Part shown: piece by piece, positions 11,405-23,008 of the stretch
How positions within the stretch are numbered: the first letter of the stretch is position 1
How the letters are laid out: each line of letters begins with the position of its first letter
DNA from: Agelas oroides
Taxonomy: Eukaryota; Porifera; Demospongiae; Agelasida; Agelasidae
DNA: 64,000 nt
Direction: 5' to 3'
NCBI GenBank assembly: GCA_949130485.1
Contig: OX422196.1
Span: 7,717,554-7,781,553, forward strand
Program-made: the position numbers and the translations under genes
Notes under the pieces: generated by a model
Database searches by the model: none
Seen by the model: only the letters and a program-made list of their open reading frames with translations
Told to the model about the DNA's origin: nothing

Positions 11405-14400
11405 ATGGCCTACCAGCAGCCGCCCCCTGGCTACTCGCCATATCCCCCCCAGCAGGGCTACCAGGCTCCACCTCCTCCTCTCCAGCAGGGATACTACCCT
11501 GCTCCTGCCCAGCAGCAGTCCACCTCCAATGTGGTCGTGGTACAGGGACAGCCTCAACCTGTGAGAGCCACTATTAATTGATATCTTGATTGATTAGAGC
11601 AGGATAGTCTCGTGAAGCCAGACCCTCACACGAAGAGTCTGGCCTCACAAGACTAAGAGCGAGATTGCTGGGCTGGCTTCCTTGGGACATTCCTAGAGCA
11701 TTGACTCCTGTGCGAAAAGGGTTCGGGGACAACAGTACGCCCTTTAAGAGCAGAAGTAACCAACCCAAATCACCCCATGATAATATTATATCTCAAAAAT
11801 TGTGCTTTTTTCCTGAAGCTAGATCGGTTTTTGTTCTTGAAGTTTAGCCCGTTTCCAGCAGCTGGGAAAGACCAGCCTCCTAAGAAAGAAGTCACTTTAT
11901 TTGCAACTCGGGAAGTGGGCCTGATATATATGGGGAACTGCCTCCTGGGGAAGAGCCACCAAACTGGGTATCAGTAAGTCTTGCTTTCAGGGAGGCCATT
12001 CTTATTCATTGTAGGATGAATTCCACCAAATTTAGGATGAATAACTGTTGATGATGATAACCTTGACCTTTGACCCTGTTGAATGTGAGCTTTTACTGGG
12101 AATGACTGGCTCTTGGTGTAGCCATATCCCTCTTATAATGGCAGGAGTTAGAAGCACCTCACTGTCAACCACTGAAAGTCACATGTTTGTGTCATAGTTC
12201 CCATTTCCTTGGTAATCAACACAGCTGTTTGTGTTAGTTTGTATAGTACATAATTATTGTGGTTATGTGGCATGTTCTTAGCTTTGTCCCAAGGCTCTTT
12301 CACATGCATGTGAACAAAAACTTGAAAGGGAAAGGGGAGAGCCTGGTAAAATTTATCATGTGGGAAATGTCATAGATAGAAAGAACAATTTGTGTGGACG
12401 AACAAATGAACTTGCCCACGCTTTATTGACAAACTCGTTCAGTTGCAAAAGCTTTTGGCCAACAAAATGAAACTAGACGGCACTACGCTACATTACCTGG
12501 CATACCACAAGCTATAGTAAGTGTACACAGACCCATACATTCAAAAATCATGCCAACTTGCTCACTTACCTGGCAAACTGATCGCTGCACACCCCAGAAG
12601 ATGGCTTCCAAGACAATATTAAACGCCAAGGCCTCTATGCTAAAAGACTACCCAAATGAGCTTCTACCAAAATACGGCTACATGTATTGTCAATTGTGCA
12701 ACTACATAGTGGATCACATGACCTCCATAGTGGTGGATCACATGACCTCCATAGTGGTGGATCACATGACCTCCATAGTGGATCACATGACCTCCATAGT
12801 ACCAAAATACGGCTACATGTATTGTCAATTGTGCAACTACGTGCGTGAGCACATCAACAATCCGCCTATAGTCAATTAAGTCCTCTACCTTCTCTCTACC
12901 CTCTACATCGCTCACATGATAAATTATTCCAGGCCCTCTCTCGCTTTTCTGTACTGCAAACAACAGAAGGCTGGGTGTGGCATGGGAACGAGGCTAGCAT
13001 GTTCTAATGTAGATCATTTCCAGCCCCCTCCTTACCTTTCCATCCAGGGGAGTGCCTGGTAAGTTTCTCGCCTGAGTGACGTCAGGGATAGTTTATTTGT
13101 ACATAGACGCACTGGGGCTTAGAACAGTGAGAAAAGGGTGCACATATCCAGCTATATAGTGAGGGATGAAAGTCATGCACACAAAGCATTAAATAGGTCG
13201 AAACGATAACAGACAATTTGACTACGTTCTTTAACACTCAACGATCCCAGTCCTTCTTAGGTAGTTGGTTATCAGCCTCGTTCCCTTAGTACAAACTCGA
13301 GGGTACTTTTGGCCTTTACATGCGTGATGTTTCAGACTCACAAAATGATTTTCCTGATGTCATACCATCATATGCAGATTCATACCAGACTCTCCCCCTC
13401 CTCCTTTATTTTCATCAGGATGCAGGAGAAAGCTTGGAAGCAATGTGTCCTTGTTCCCAGGCTCTCCCCTCCTTGTCAGGGTGCAGGGAGAGCCTCAGCT
13501 AGGAACAATTCCACATTTCAGAGGTTTTGATTGACACAAACAGATGTAAATGCATTTGGGACCAAACGAAGTGTCCGCAATATCATAGATGGCTGCTTTT
13601 CAGGGGTGTCCGTAAGGTGGGGTTCCACTGTAGTTGGTTATTGAAAATGTTACCGTTTTGTTTTGAAATATTTGCCCATTGCACTAGCTCATGTGAGAAA
13701 ACTTACCACGTAAAAGATGGAAAGCTGGTCATGACTTGGAATGATGTCTATGTACATGCCTCATTTCCCATGCACTCAACTACATCACAAATACATAACA
13801 TGTAATTCGTTTAACTCTTTAACAACCGTAAGCTATTTACTGGAAGTGTTTATTAGGCTATGGATACCTTCCATGGTCCGTATTTTCACTTCTGCTTGGA
13901 GCTAGCACTGGAACTTGACTCAAAGCTTTATTGACATGTTCTCTGTAGGTTCATGACCTTGGACATACCCACTCATTAGCGAGCGTTCAATAGTCAGGGC
14001 CCTCCAACCAGAGAACGCTCCTCCAGACTAAAAGCTGCCTAAAATGCCAGAAATGGAGTCCCTACAAGGTGAAAGGAGTGTTTTCTACACCCGTTTGTGC
14101 AAGAAAGCAGACAAATGGCCCACCCGGCATTGACCAAGGCTTTTCTACAGGCAACTGCAACCGCCGCCATGCACTGTCAGCCAGAGCGGTGCACCCACCC
14201 ACCTCCCCCTGTCCCACCCTTTCTGCTAGCGCAGAACCTATCTTCAAAACGGATTGCGCCAACTGATAACATGCGGCCAAAATCTGACAATGCCATATGG
14301 CATCATCGGTTGTTAAAGGGTTAACAAACCATCAAACCATGCTGATAGTTGGGAGTCTGTAAACACTGGACTAGACTACTGATTAGTGTAAATGGTTGAC

Positions 14401-15352
14401 TGAAAAATAGCTCACTGGACTGTGTAGCATGACTAACTGGGACTTGGCCCTTTTGTTGACACCCACTTGCATATTTCTCACCCACAGGTCATGACCTCTA
14501 TAACAACTAGTAGCTATATCTCTCTGCACAGCACTGAGTCTGTTGTGCCGCCCAGTTAGCCTCATTCCCACCCACCTTTCCAGTCACAGATCGTGTGACC
14601 AAAAAGCTGGGGAGGAACCAGGGAACAAGCTACCACCCGGTTCTCATTATAGAAATACAGTCTCAATAAAGCCAGAGGAGGTTGGAAGCTAGTAATTAGT
14701 GTCATAGTGATACGTGCGAGGTAGCAATTAGTGCTATGTGAGTGATGGAATCATACAGACTGCCATAGAAGCCCATAGTGAAAGGTGAAAAATTATTGAT
14801 TTACACAAACAGCTTTTGTTTGTTTGGGATGAAAATCACTCATTGGATACAGCCAGGTGAGCTCTAGATCAACCGCTATGGCATTTTAAGATGCACAGAA
14901 TTTCCCAAGGAAACACTCATTCGACAAATGCTTTGCGTACAAGGAAGAGCTATAGTGGTCGATCTAGAGCTCACCTGGCAGTATCCACTGAGTGAGTTTC
15001 ATCCCAAAGCTGTTTGCCTAAATTGATTTCACCTTTCACTATGGGCTTCTATGGCAGTTTGTATGATTACGTCATTCACGTAGCATTACTTGCTACCTCG
15101 CGCGTATCACTAATTACTAGCGTCCAACCTCCTCTGGAATAAAGCTATGCCGTAACTGTTTCAAGTGTAGTGGGCATCATACTGTTCTGGTTTATGTATT
15201 TCTTCCTTCTACCTTCCCTATGTCCCCAGGTGCATACAACGGTGTACGTGAGGGACGAGACCCCTAACCATCTCCTCCACTGTATCATCACACTCTTCTG
15301 CCCGTGGTGGATCTTCATTTGGCTGATCGTCTGCTGTATCTACGGCTGCTAA
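11405..15352 (+). CDS. Small PY/Q-rich protein with C-terminal membrane segment
   Basis: Two coding exons, 11405-11560 and 15230-15352, join in phase 0 to give 92 residues. The N-terminal half is rich in Pro, Tyr and Gln (PPPGYSPYPPQQGY). A short charged stretch with RDETPNHLLH then leads into a C-terminal hydrophobic segment with PWW and several Cys, ending IYGC. This looks like a tail-anchored small membrane protein. The layout recalls CYSTM and brain-protein-I3-type proteins, but I do not recognise a family with confidence. The 3.7-kb intron is the longest in the window and is filled with repeats and transposon relics. The start context (gtcaaaATGG) is good. Confidence 0.65.
12550..12879 (+). 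pseudogene. Zinc-finger (BED/hAT or CGGBP1-like) relic with expanded repeat
   Basis: An open frame contains LPKYGYMYCQLCNY twice (12664-12707 and 12796-12840), a C-x2-C half of a zinc finger preceded by a run resembling the N-terminus of hAT/BED or CGGBP1-like proteins. Between the two copies a 24-bp unit (VDHMTSIV) is repeated about four times in frame. The frame ends soon after the second copy. It lies in the intron of the PY-rich gene and is probably a decayed transposon fragment. Family assignment is tentative. Confidence 0.35.
14672..15137. mobile_element. 466-bp foldback element with long imperfect inverted arms
   Basis: The left arm (from ccagaggaggttgga) and right arm (to tccaacctcctctgg) pair over most of their length, about 200 bp each. 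Matching blocks include ccatagaagcccatagtgaaa / tttcactatgggcttctatgg and gagctctagatc / gatctagagctc. It carries no ORF of note and sits in the intron of the PY-rich gene. It looks like a MITE or foldback transposon. Confidence 0.8.
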
Positions 15353-15985
15353 GATAACGAGGGCTGGAGTTCATCGACAGTTTTTGTACAAACTTTGGTT
15401 TCCACTGTCCCTTACAATGTATACAGTAGTTAATGTTGTGTGAGTGTGTTTTCAGGTTCGTGACAATTTGTCACTGCACATATCCCTGGTATCTGTTGTG
15501 TGGGCAATGCCATGATTTAAATGACTGTGTTGTACCTCATGATTTTTTGATTTAAATGACTGTGTTGCACCTCAAGATGCTGATACTGCACTGGTTACCA
15601 GTAGTTACGTGCCAATGCATGCTCCATGGTTGTGATGCATGCTCCACAGATGGATGGTTGTGTTTAGTGTTCACTTGAATAGTTTTCTTTGCCAAAATAA
15701 GCCATGGTGTATACATTGCATGCGGTAACGAAGCATGAAGGCTAAGACATGATCTTGTTCCCAGACCACTCAGTGCAGTGCAGTGGTCTGGGAACGAGAC
15801 TTCGAGGCGAGCCCTCGTGGCGAAAATCAGCAGCGCACGCAGTCTCAGGACGCTCACACGAAAACTGGGTGAGCCCCCCTTTTCGTGTGAGCTCCCTTTG
15901 CGTGAAGCTAGGTTGGGACCTGGGAATGAGGGTAGACTGTGTGGGAAATCCTAGTAGTTTATTTGCTGGTTGTGGCGTCACTAAC
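15353..15985. other. Intergenic, with a hairpin MITE copy
   Basis: A 630-bp gap between two same-strand genes. A short direct repeat (atgatt..aaatgactgtgttg) lies near 15510-15565. A hairpin of the ttcccagaccac / gtggtctgggaa type lies at about 15752-15800. The MRM2 promoter should be at its right end. Nothing else was recognised. Confidence 0.5.
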
Positions 15986-16537
15986 CATGTGGCTGAAACC
16001 CTTGCCACTTTATGCAAGGTACAGTACAGATCTGTTATGGCTGGCCTGACAGATGGTATTTGTAAGCCATTGTTTACTTGCAGAGGATTCACAAGCAGCA
16101 GTATTCAACTCATGTCTCCAAAAGGCAAAACACCAAGTTCTTCACGATGGTTGAAGAGACAAATGAAGGTGTGCACAATTATGTGTGTTTCTTTCTTCTT
16201 TGTTGCCTCCCTTTCAGGGAGAGTACCACTGAGTCGTGGGCTGGTTACGACTATTGGATGGGTTCGGCTCTGGATGCCTTGAGCTACATTTGCTAGGAAA
16301 TTGATACAGAACACCTGAACTTGGAGAGCAATTTTACCTGACTGACAGTAGACTTGAGCGGTGTATTTCACCCACAGGACCCTTTGGTAGCCCAGGCTGC
16401 ATTGGAGCAGTACCGGAGTCGAAGTGCCTACAAACTTATCGAGCTTGATGACAAACACCACTTCCTCAGGACAGGCTCGGTTGTGGTGAGGATGGATTTG
16501 TATGAGCCCATGTGCTCTTAATGTTGTGGAGGTCTTG

Positions 16538-16580
<43 letters not shown>

Positions 16581-19500
16581 CAGATTGACTGTGGTGCAAG
16601 ACCTGGTATGTTATTGGATGAGAACATAAGAGGGGGTACAGGGACATGTGCCCCACCCACCCCCCATTGAATTACATTATTGTAAACTTCAGAATTTCCA
16701 TTCCAGGCTCCTGGTCGCAGGTTGCAGCTATGAGGATTGGAACAGATAAACTGAGCAAAGATGAACTAGGTATAAAACCTAGCCTCGTTCCCAGGCCCCC
16801 TCCACCTCCAGTTTTTGATTGCTTGCAGTATGAAATCTAGCCTCGTTCCCAGGCCCCCTCCACCTCCAGTTTTTGATTGCTTGCAGTATGAAATCTAGCC
16901 TCGTTCCCAGGCCCCCTCCACCTCCAGTTTTTGATCACTTGCAGTATGAAATCTAGCCTAGTTCCCAGGCCCCCTCCACCTCCAGTTTTTGATCACTTGC
17001 AGTATGAAATCTAGCCTAGTTCCCAGGTCCCCTCCACCTCCAGTTTTTGATCGCGTACAGTCAAAAGATGGAGGTGGAGAAGGCCTGAGAATGAGGATAA
17101 TAAAAACCATTTCTCCTTCTTGGACCACATAAATAATCCATACACACTGCACTAAGGTCAAGCTATATACTAAACTTTTGCACCTATCGTTCCTAGGTTC
17201 TCCTGCCCCAGCTTTCATTGCCTGCAGTACAAGTGGTGAACACTGGGGGCAGGAGAGCCTGCGAATGAAGCTAACCTATAGTAGCTGAGATCTCTGCCTA
17301 CACAGCGAGATTAGTAGCCATTGGCACAAAAACACTCAGCGATTGTGTGTGGAGTGGCTGTATATACACAACAGCTGTGTTTTCTCTTTGCATACAGTGT
17401 CATGGAAACAAGGAATGGTTCTGGCTGTTGACATTGAAGGTCTGTGTGGGTTTTATTGCAAACATGATGTGAAAAGGCTGGGAACAAGGCTAGCAAAAAA
17501 AAAAACATCATTCTGTTTTACAGTGCATTGGGACAAGGTGAATTCATACAGTCTCACGTCTATGAGTCTGGTGATGCAAGCCTAAATACTTGGGTTTGCT
17601 TCAGAATTTGAGAGCAACTATTGCCTAATGAGGTAGCAGCTTCACTCACTTAGACAAAACAATTTGTAATTGAGCATCAACCATACCAGGCTTCAGCACT
17701 TTCGCACGCCCAAGGATTCAGGCTTGGATCACCAGACCTTTGTCTGTGGGTTGGGTCTGGGCACTATGCTATACTGGCTCTGAGTTATTGTCCTCATACC
17801 CAGACTACTTTTCCTCCTCTCACACGTCCTGGGTATGAGGCTAGCCCTGAATTAATGTAGTGGGCGTACATTTCTCCAATGGGTTTGGTTTGTCCCAAAA
17901 GGGAGTTACCATAACATGCATGACCAGGAAAGAGGGTAGCTCCATTTACGACCTATATACCTGTTTACATCATGCATATACTCGGATGACTTCTCTGTGG
18001 GTCTACAGCGATGGTGGGACTTCCTGGGGTGGTTGTCATGGACAGGAGTGACCTCACCAGCCCAGAGGTCCACAGGAAAGTGGAGGAATTCATGGCAGGG
18101 AGAAAAGCTGACGTAATCATGAGGTAGTCAGTGACATACGTAGATACCGGCTTTCCCCACAATGCTGACATGCATCTAGTTAGCCTCATTCCCAGGCCTT
18201 CCCACCGTCCAGTTTTTGATCGCTTGCAGTATGCAAAGATAGCGATCAATAACTAGATGGTGGGAAGGCCTGGGAATGAGGCTACATCTAGTGAGATTGT
18301 TGTAGCAAGGGATGCAGAGTATTGAATATCAGAGACTTTGATCTAGATAAGAACTGTCTTGTTTACTGTAGTGGATGGGGTACAAATGGATAGTGTATTT
18401 GGTACAAAACCACTACTAGACTGTAAACAATTGTGCTGGTTTTCAAGTTTGTTTTTGGAACGGAACTGAATGAAAACGACGCATGTGCAGTCCCATTGCA
18501 GGTGTATGAATGGTCTTTGTAAGTGTAAGCCATACTTGAAAATCAGATTAGCAGGTAATATTTACCCACTCAATTGACAAGGCATGGCTTTATCATTACT
18601 TCTATGCTTCTCTTCCATACCAGCTCTCAGTCTCAGTCCCAGGCCCAAAACCAACCCCAGCATGGATCGCTTTCAGTATCACACGCAAGGGTTTCCCACG
18701 CGTTATACTAGAAGCGATGTACGCGCTGGGTGAAGTCTGGGGACGAGACTATACCAGTTTGTGTATGTATAGTGCATGTACTTCTAGCCACACAAGTGTG
18801 CTGTGGTGATGTTAGAATAACAAAACCTTTTTTACAGTGATATGGCACCAAATGCAACAGGTATACATGAGATGGACCATCAGAGAATTCTGGCAAGTTA
18901 AATTGGCTATGATATGCGACTCAGTTGGCTTATAACTAGTTGTTTTAACTCTTTCATTATCCTTGTAGGGACTGTGTCGGTGTGCATACTCCCTCGCACA
19001 CAGCCTGCTGAAGTGCAGGGGTGTGTTTATTTGCAAGCTGTGGCAGGGATCTTGTACAAACAGTGAGGGAGCTGTAATAATATCAGACTGTCAGACTGTC
19101 TATCCCTAAGAGATCCTTATAACTTTTCCCACATGGCCAATTCCCACTTTGTCAGCTTCCCACTTTGTCATTGTTGGCTAGTGGGAATTGACCAAGTAAT
19201 TTTCAGTTTGTCAATTCCCAGTAGCCAACAATTGAACTGACAAGGTAGGAATTGACGAAACTGAAGAAATGGGAAGATACCTCCAGTAGCTTTCAGTATC
19301 CCCTTGCCTTTGCAGTTTGCCTAGGCCTTAACACCTTCATTATTTGCCACAAGAGTGCATAAGAATGGGCAGCTAGAGTAAGAGCGTGTAACTCCATAAA
19401 CTAGTATTAAAAATAGTAACACACACTGGCATGCTGCATAGACATAAGGCATTATTGCTAAGCATGTGACCAGGTGTTCTATTTTAGTAAGGTTCAATAA

Positions 19501-19778
19501 TTTTGACCGGACTATGTACGGGCTTCTATTGGAGTTACACGCTCTTACTCAAGCCGCCCGTTCTTATGCGCTCTTGTATGCCATTATATTGGAGATGGCA
19601 AAGACCTAGGAACAAAGTTACTCTATTTGGTTCACCAGCGTACTCTGTATTTGCAGGTTTCAAATCAGAACTGAAGGAATCATTTGAAACTGTAAAAGAG
19701 TGCAGACTGAAAACCACCAGAAAAGAATCCTCAGAAATTTACATCTTTGCGAAGGATTATATACCTTCTTCTTCTTGA
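15986..19778 (+). CDS. MRM2: Mitochondrial rRNA 2'-O-methyltransferase 2 (FtsJ family)
   Basis: Ten exons: 15986-16017, 16084-16168, 16378-16485, 16584-16605, 16707-16769, 17398-17439, 18009-18123, 18838-18892, 18969-19062, 19657-19778. They give 245 residues, the length of animal MRM2. The enzyme methylates a ribose in the mitochondrial large-subunit rRNA using S-adenosylmethionine. Seen: a basic, Ser/Leu-rich presequence (MWLKPLPLYARGF), WLKRQMKDP, RSRSAYKLIELD, the SAM-binding CGARPGSWSQVA, VLAVDIE, SDMAPNATG with the catalytic Asp, ICKLWQG with the second Lys, and ESSEIY with the Glu. Together these form the K-D-K-E set. The ATG at 15986 was preferred to one at 16037 because it yields a continuous presequence through a 66-bp intron. 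Exon 8 appears to use a GC donor (18893). Introns are full of MITEs. Confidence 0.9.
16779..17095. repeat. MITE with its left half tandemly amplified five times (58-bp unit)
   Basis: Units start at 16779, 16837, 16895, 16953 and 17011, exactly 58 bp apart. Each begins ctagcctcgttcccaggc and runs to tttttgatygcttgcagtat. The last continues into an inverted right end near 17095. Sits in an MRM2 intron. Confidence 0.9.
18181..18284. mobile_element. Hairpin MITE with 8-bp target duplication
   Basis: A 104-bp palindrome from tagcctcattcccaggcc to its inverse. The flanks catctagt at 18173-18180 and 18285-18292 are identical. A clean insertion of the main family in an MRM2 intron. Confidence 0.9.
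19350..19576. mobile_element. MITE family 2, copy 1
   Basis: Ends caagagtgcataagaatggg and its inverse, with arms of about 45 bp including gagtaagagcgtgtaactcc. Flanked by tttgcca/tatgcca (7 bp, one mismatch). Related copies lie at 35782-36025 and 51838-52082. Confidence 0.85.
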
Positions 19779-20653
19779 GTTCAGTATTTGTATTCCTTAC
19801 CAGACTCTCCAGCTTTTATCGCTTTCAGTTGTGGCTGGGGGCATTAGAGTCTGGTGTGGGTGTTGCATGTGGGATGCAATTTTGTTATGATCTCTTGCAC
19901 GCAGCTGATGAGGCTTGGTATTGGCCTGGTATTGGCCAAAACGCGTCCTGTGCAGTGGGTGACTTTAGATAACACCTAAGCCTTTTTTTTTTTTTTCAGG
20001 GAGATGTGGTTCGTTGATTGTTCATGCATACAGCTGGATCAATCAGGTTGCACGCATACAGCTGGATCAATCAGGTTGCACGCATACAGCTGGATCAATC
20101 AGGTTGCACGCATACAGCTGGATCAATCAGGTTGCACGCATACAGCTGGACCAATCAGGTTGCACGCATACAGCTGGACCAATCAGGTTGCATGCATACA
20201 GCTGGACCAATCAGGTTGCATGCATACAGCTGGATCAATCATAGCACTGTAATTATGATTCTGACTAACCAATCCCTATGTACACTGTTTTTCACCACTC
20301 TCATCCACATGGTAACCGTTTGTATACTCACAGAAGTTGTTTTCTGTGTAAACTAGTCTACGTAGGCCTGAACGATAACAATCGTACTCGTAGCACAAAA
20401 GGACCAATCAGATGCAGAATGCGCGTCCCCGGATCTGGCGGGGGGGCCGTACCTGCTAGGCCCTCCTATATGCTATCCACCGCACACTTCCGGTTGCAAG
20501 TTCTGTTGTCCAAGCCAAACAGTTAAACTAATTTTACTGCAGCTGTGACGGATAAAGGTACGTGTGGATTGTTTTATACCGGCTTGCTCGCTGTACTTTG
20601 TGCCGCGGGTTGCATTTGAAGTATTGCTGCTTTTTTATTTCTTGCATGCAGAG
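19779..20653. other. Intergenic and promoter region of the tyrosine-tail membrane protein
   Basis: Contains a dispersed repeat (19911-20020, related to 3957-4060), the 28-bp minisatellite, and a G/C-richer segment (20400-20560) that may hold a 5' UTR exon ending at a donor near 20557 (ggataaag then gtacgtg). The acceptor just before the ATG at 20654 supports a spliced leader exon of this kind. Confidence 0.45.
20031..20241. repeat. 28-bp minisatellite, eight copies
   Basis: Units begin cagctggatcaatcagg at exact 28-bp steps from 20031 to 20227. Later copies read gaccaatcagg. Each unit contains a CAGCTG E-box and later ones a CCAAT-like word. Because 28 is not a multiple of three, all three frames stay open with the same cycling peptide, which is not coding. 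Confidence 0.95.
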
Positions 20654-22060
20654 ATGAGCGGGCAGCTTGCATCTTACGATCTTGGTAATTTACACTATAG
20701 AGAGTATAGTATCGAGCACAATACCTCTGTAATCATTGTAAAAGTAGAGTCAATTTCACCAGCGTAGTGAATGAGGATGAATGTGCAAAATCTTCAGCCC
20801 CCAGCCCTTCTCCCGGTCCCACTGGCCCGTGTGATGAGCCACAGAATATTGATTGGTTGCTACCAACACTGGCAGCGACTACAGCTCTTTTCTTTGTAAC
20901 TACTATACTGGCTGTCATTCCGATCCTATTTCTCATGCGAAGGTTAAGAAAAGAACATCATCCGCAATATCAAGGTATGCTAAATTGTCCCAATGTTATT
21001 ATCACAGCTAATACTATACTAAGTGTGATGTGAATGGAATATGCCATGTTACCTGTTGAGCTCCTGCTGCTGTTGCCCAGACCTACACCCTGCTTTCTGT
21101 TACACTTGCAGTAGGTGATTGTACTGCAAGCAATGGAAAGCTGGGTGGGAATGAGGCTAACCACTGCGTAGCAGTGTTGTTTTAGTTTAATGTTCAGACT
21201 AGTAGTTTAGTTTAGTTTAATTAGGCTACAGATTCAAATTGTTTGTTTAGTTTCAGTTTTAATTACTAATCTAAAATGGGTAGTTTTAGTTGTAGTTAAC
21301 TACCATTTTTGGGTGATTTCAAATTAGTTTAGTTGTAGTTTTTAATTAATGGACTAAGGCAGCATCAATTAATTTTAGTTTTAGTTTTAATTACTAAAAG
21401 GTTTTATGCCTTACTAAAATGCATTTTAGTTTTGGTTTTAGTTAACTAAAACAACACTGCTGCGTAGTCTACTAAGCTAGATCATCTGCCTCACTGTCCA
21501 GAAATGTGAGGGGTCTAGCAGATATCATTAGTATGACAATGGGTGGACCTGCACTCACTTCTCTGGAGGATGAGAGATCATCTAGCTCTATCTAGCTGCA
21601 GTGGTGTTTTGAAATCATCTGACATGTCCAGACTTGTTTACTTGCAGAAAAAAATGAATGCAAATACTGGGAGGATCCTACGGTTCCCACGTTGAAGGAA
21701 ACTCTTGCTACTGACAGTAAGCAGCCCAATGTCTGGTATTCAATGAACACTGAGACCTTCCAGCACAGTAATGATGGTACTCAAACTAATACTGGTGATA
21801 CCACCGGTAGCAATGAAGTTGTCCCTGTTAACAAGGAAGAAAAAGTGATACGACCAAAGCGCCGTGCTCCCCCCCCACCAACTAAAGGAAGGTGGGGAGG
21901 TTGGAGAAAGAAACATACGGCTGTTCCTGCAGAGTATGAAATTCCATCTACAGTTACATGTATACAGTCCAAGAGACATGCTTACATGGAACTGGATCTC
22001 AACAAAGTCCAGCCCCCCAGTGAGTACGCTAAACCTGCTCAACAAACATCAAGGAAGTAG
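20654..22060 (+). CDS. Short transmembrane protein with tyrosine/proline signalling motifs (adaptor-like)
   Basis: Exons 20654-20684, 20768-20974 and 21648-22060 join in frame to give 216 residues. A short N-terminal region (about 45 residues, Cys and Pro rich, no signal peptide) is followed by one strong membrane helix (about residues 40-65) ending in the basic stop RRLRKEHH. The tail has PKRRAPPPPTK, a class of SH3 ligand, and tyrosines in YEIP, YMEL and YAKP contexts, two of them YxxP. This is the layout of transmembrane adaptor proteins such as LAT or PAG, which serve as phosphotyrosine scaffolds. Homology to them is not claimed. The splice acceptor lies two bases before the ATG, implying an upstream 5' UTR exon. 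The last exon is partly duplicated downstream. Confidence 0.7.
21178..21470. mobile_element. MITE with ends gcagtgttgttttagtt and inverse
   Basis: About 290 bp, A/T-rich. It starts gcagtgttgttttagtt and ends aactaaaacaacactgc, with internal degenerate ttagtttagtt runs. A diverged reverse copy lies at about 8270-8480. Sits in an intron of the adaptor-like gene. Confidence 0.8.
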
Positions 22061-22294
22061 TGCTAAGTGGCTATGGTTGAATGCATGGTTCTGTATTGTG
22101 TATGTGTTATTGCTAAACTTGGTCATAATGTTAGTTTTTTTATGCAGTCATGTCATGGGAATGCTCCACATTACTAATGTTTGTGTTTTAATTTTGGTTT
22201 ATACAAACACAATAGCTTTATGTTTGCGCGGTTTGGGCAAGTCCTGTCGGTCTTCGGTCATATATCATCGCTAGAGTGCGCATGCGTGAATTAG

Positions 22295-22762
22295 CCACTG
22301 GTAGCAATGAAGTTGTCCCTGTTAACAAGGAAGAAAAAGTGATACGACCAAAGCGCCGTGCTCCCCCCCCCACCAACTAAAGGAAGGTGGGGAGGTTGGA
22401 GAAAGAAACATACGGCTGTTCCTGCAGAGTATACAGTCCAAGAGACATGCTTACATGGAACTGGATCTCAACAAAGTCCAGCCCCCCAGTGAGTACGCTA
22501 AACCTGCTCAACAAACATCAAGGAAGTAGTGCTAAGTGGCTATGGTTGAATGCATGGTTCTGTATTGTGTATGTGTTATTGCTAAACTTGGTCATAATGT
22601 TAGTTTTTTATGCAGTCATGTCATGGGAATGCTCCACATTACTAATGTTTGTGTTTTAATTTTGGTTTATACAAACACAATAGCTTTATGTTTGCACGGT
22701 TTGGGCAAGTCCTGTCGGTCTTCGGTCATATATCGTCGCTAGAGTGCGCATGCGTGAATTAG
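22295..22762 (+). pseudogene. Tandem duplicate of the last coding part and 3' UTR of the adaptor-like gene, broken
   Basis: Positions 21802-22294 are repeated head-to-tail at 22295-22762. The copy has one extra C in the poly-C run (nine against eight), which moves the frame to an early stop. It also lacks 26 bp after gcagagtat, a loss bounded by short gtat repeats. Identity is otherwise very high, so the duplication is recent. It has no upstream exons of its own. Confidence 0.9.
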
Positions 22763-23008
22763 CTCAACATGGCTGCGTGTATGATCGCCGCGAGCCAGAC
22801 TGTAGACCTCACATTACGTGAGGTGGACAATCGGAACCAGATCGGGACTAGTGTTAAGAGTTTGTCTTCCCTTTACTGCCGAGTACACAAACTGTGATCA
22901 AGCTTGGCCCCACAAAATATAAAACATCTGCCTAGTACTGTTACAGGCAACCATACCTACAACACACAGAAGTAGTACAACAACGTATAGAGACTCTGAA
23001 ATAGAACT
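22763..23008. other. Convergent gap with a short ORF
   Basis: Begins with a 42-codon open frame (from 22769, MAACMIAASQTVDLTL) that includes a plausible donor. No matching downstream exon on the plus strand was found, so it is not called as a gene. The rest is unremarkable A/T-rich sequence. Confidence 0.3.

Noticed and set aside
20004..20356. Three overlapping frames repeating HTAGSIRLHAYSWINQVARI-type peptides
   Set aside because: The 28-bp minisatellite cycles through frames; there is no splice or start support.
22769..22897. 42-codon ORF starting MAACMIAASQ
   Set aside because: No downstream exon or family match on this strand; too short to support alone.
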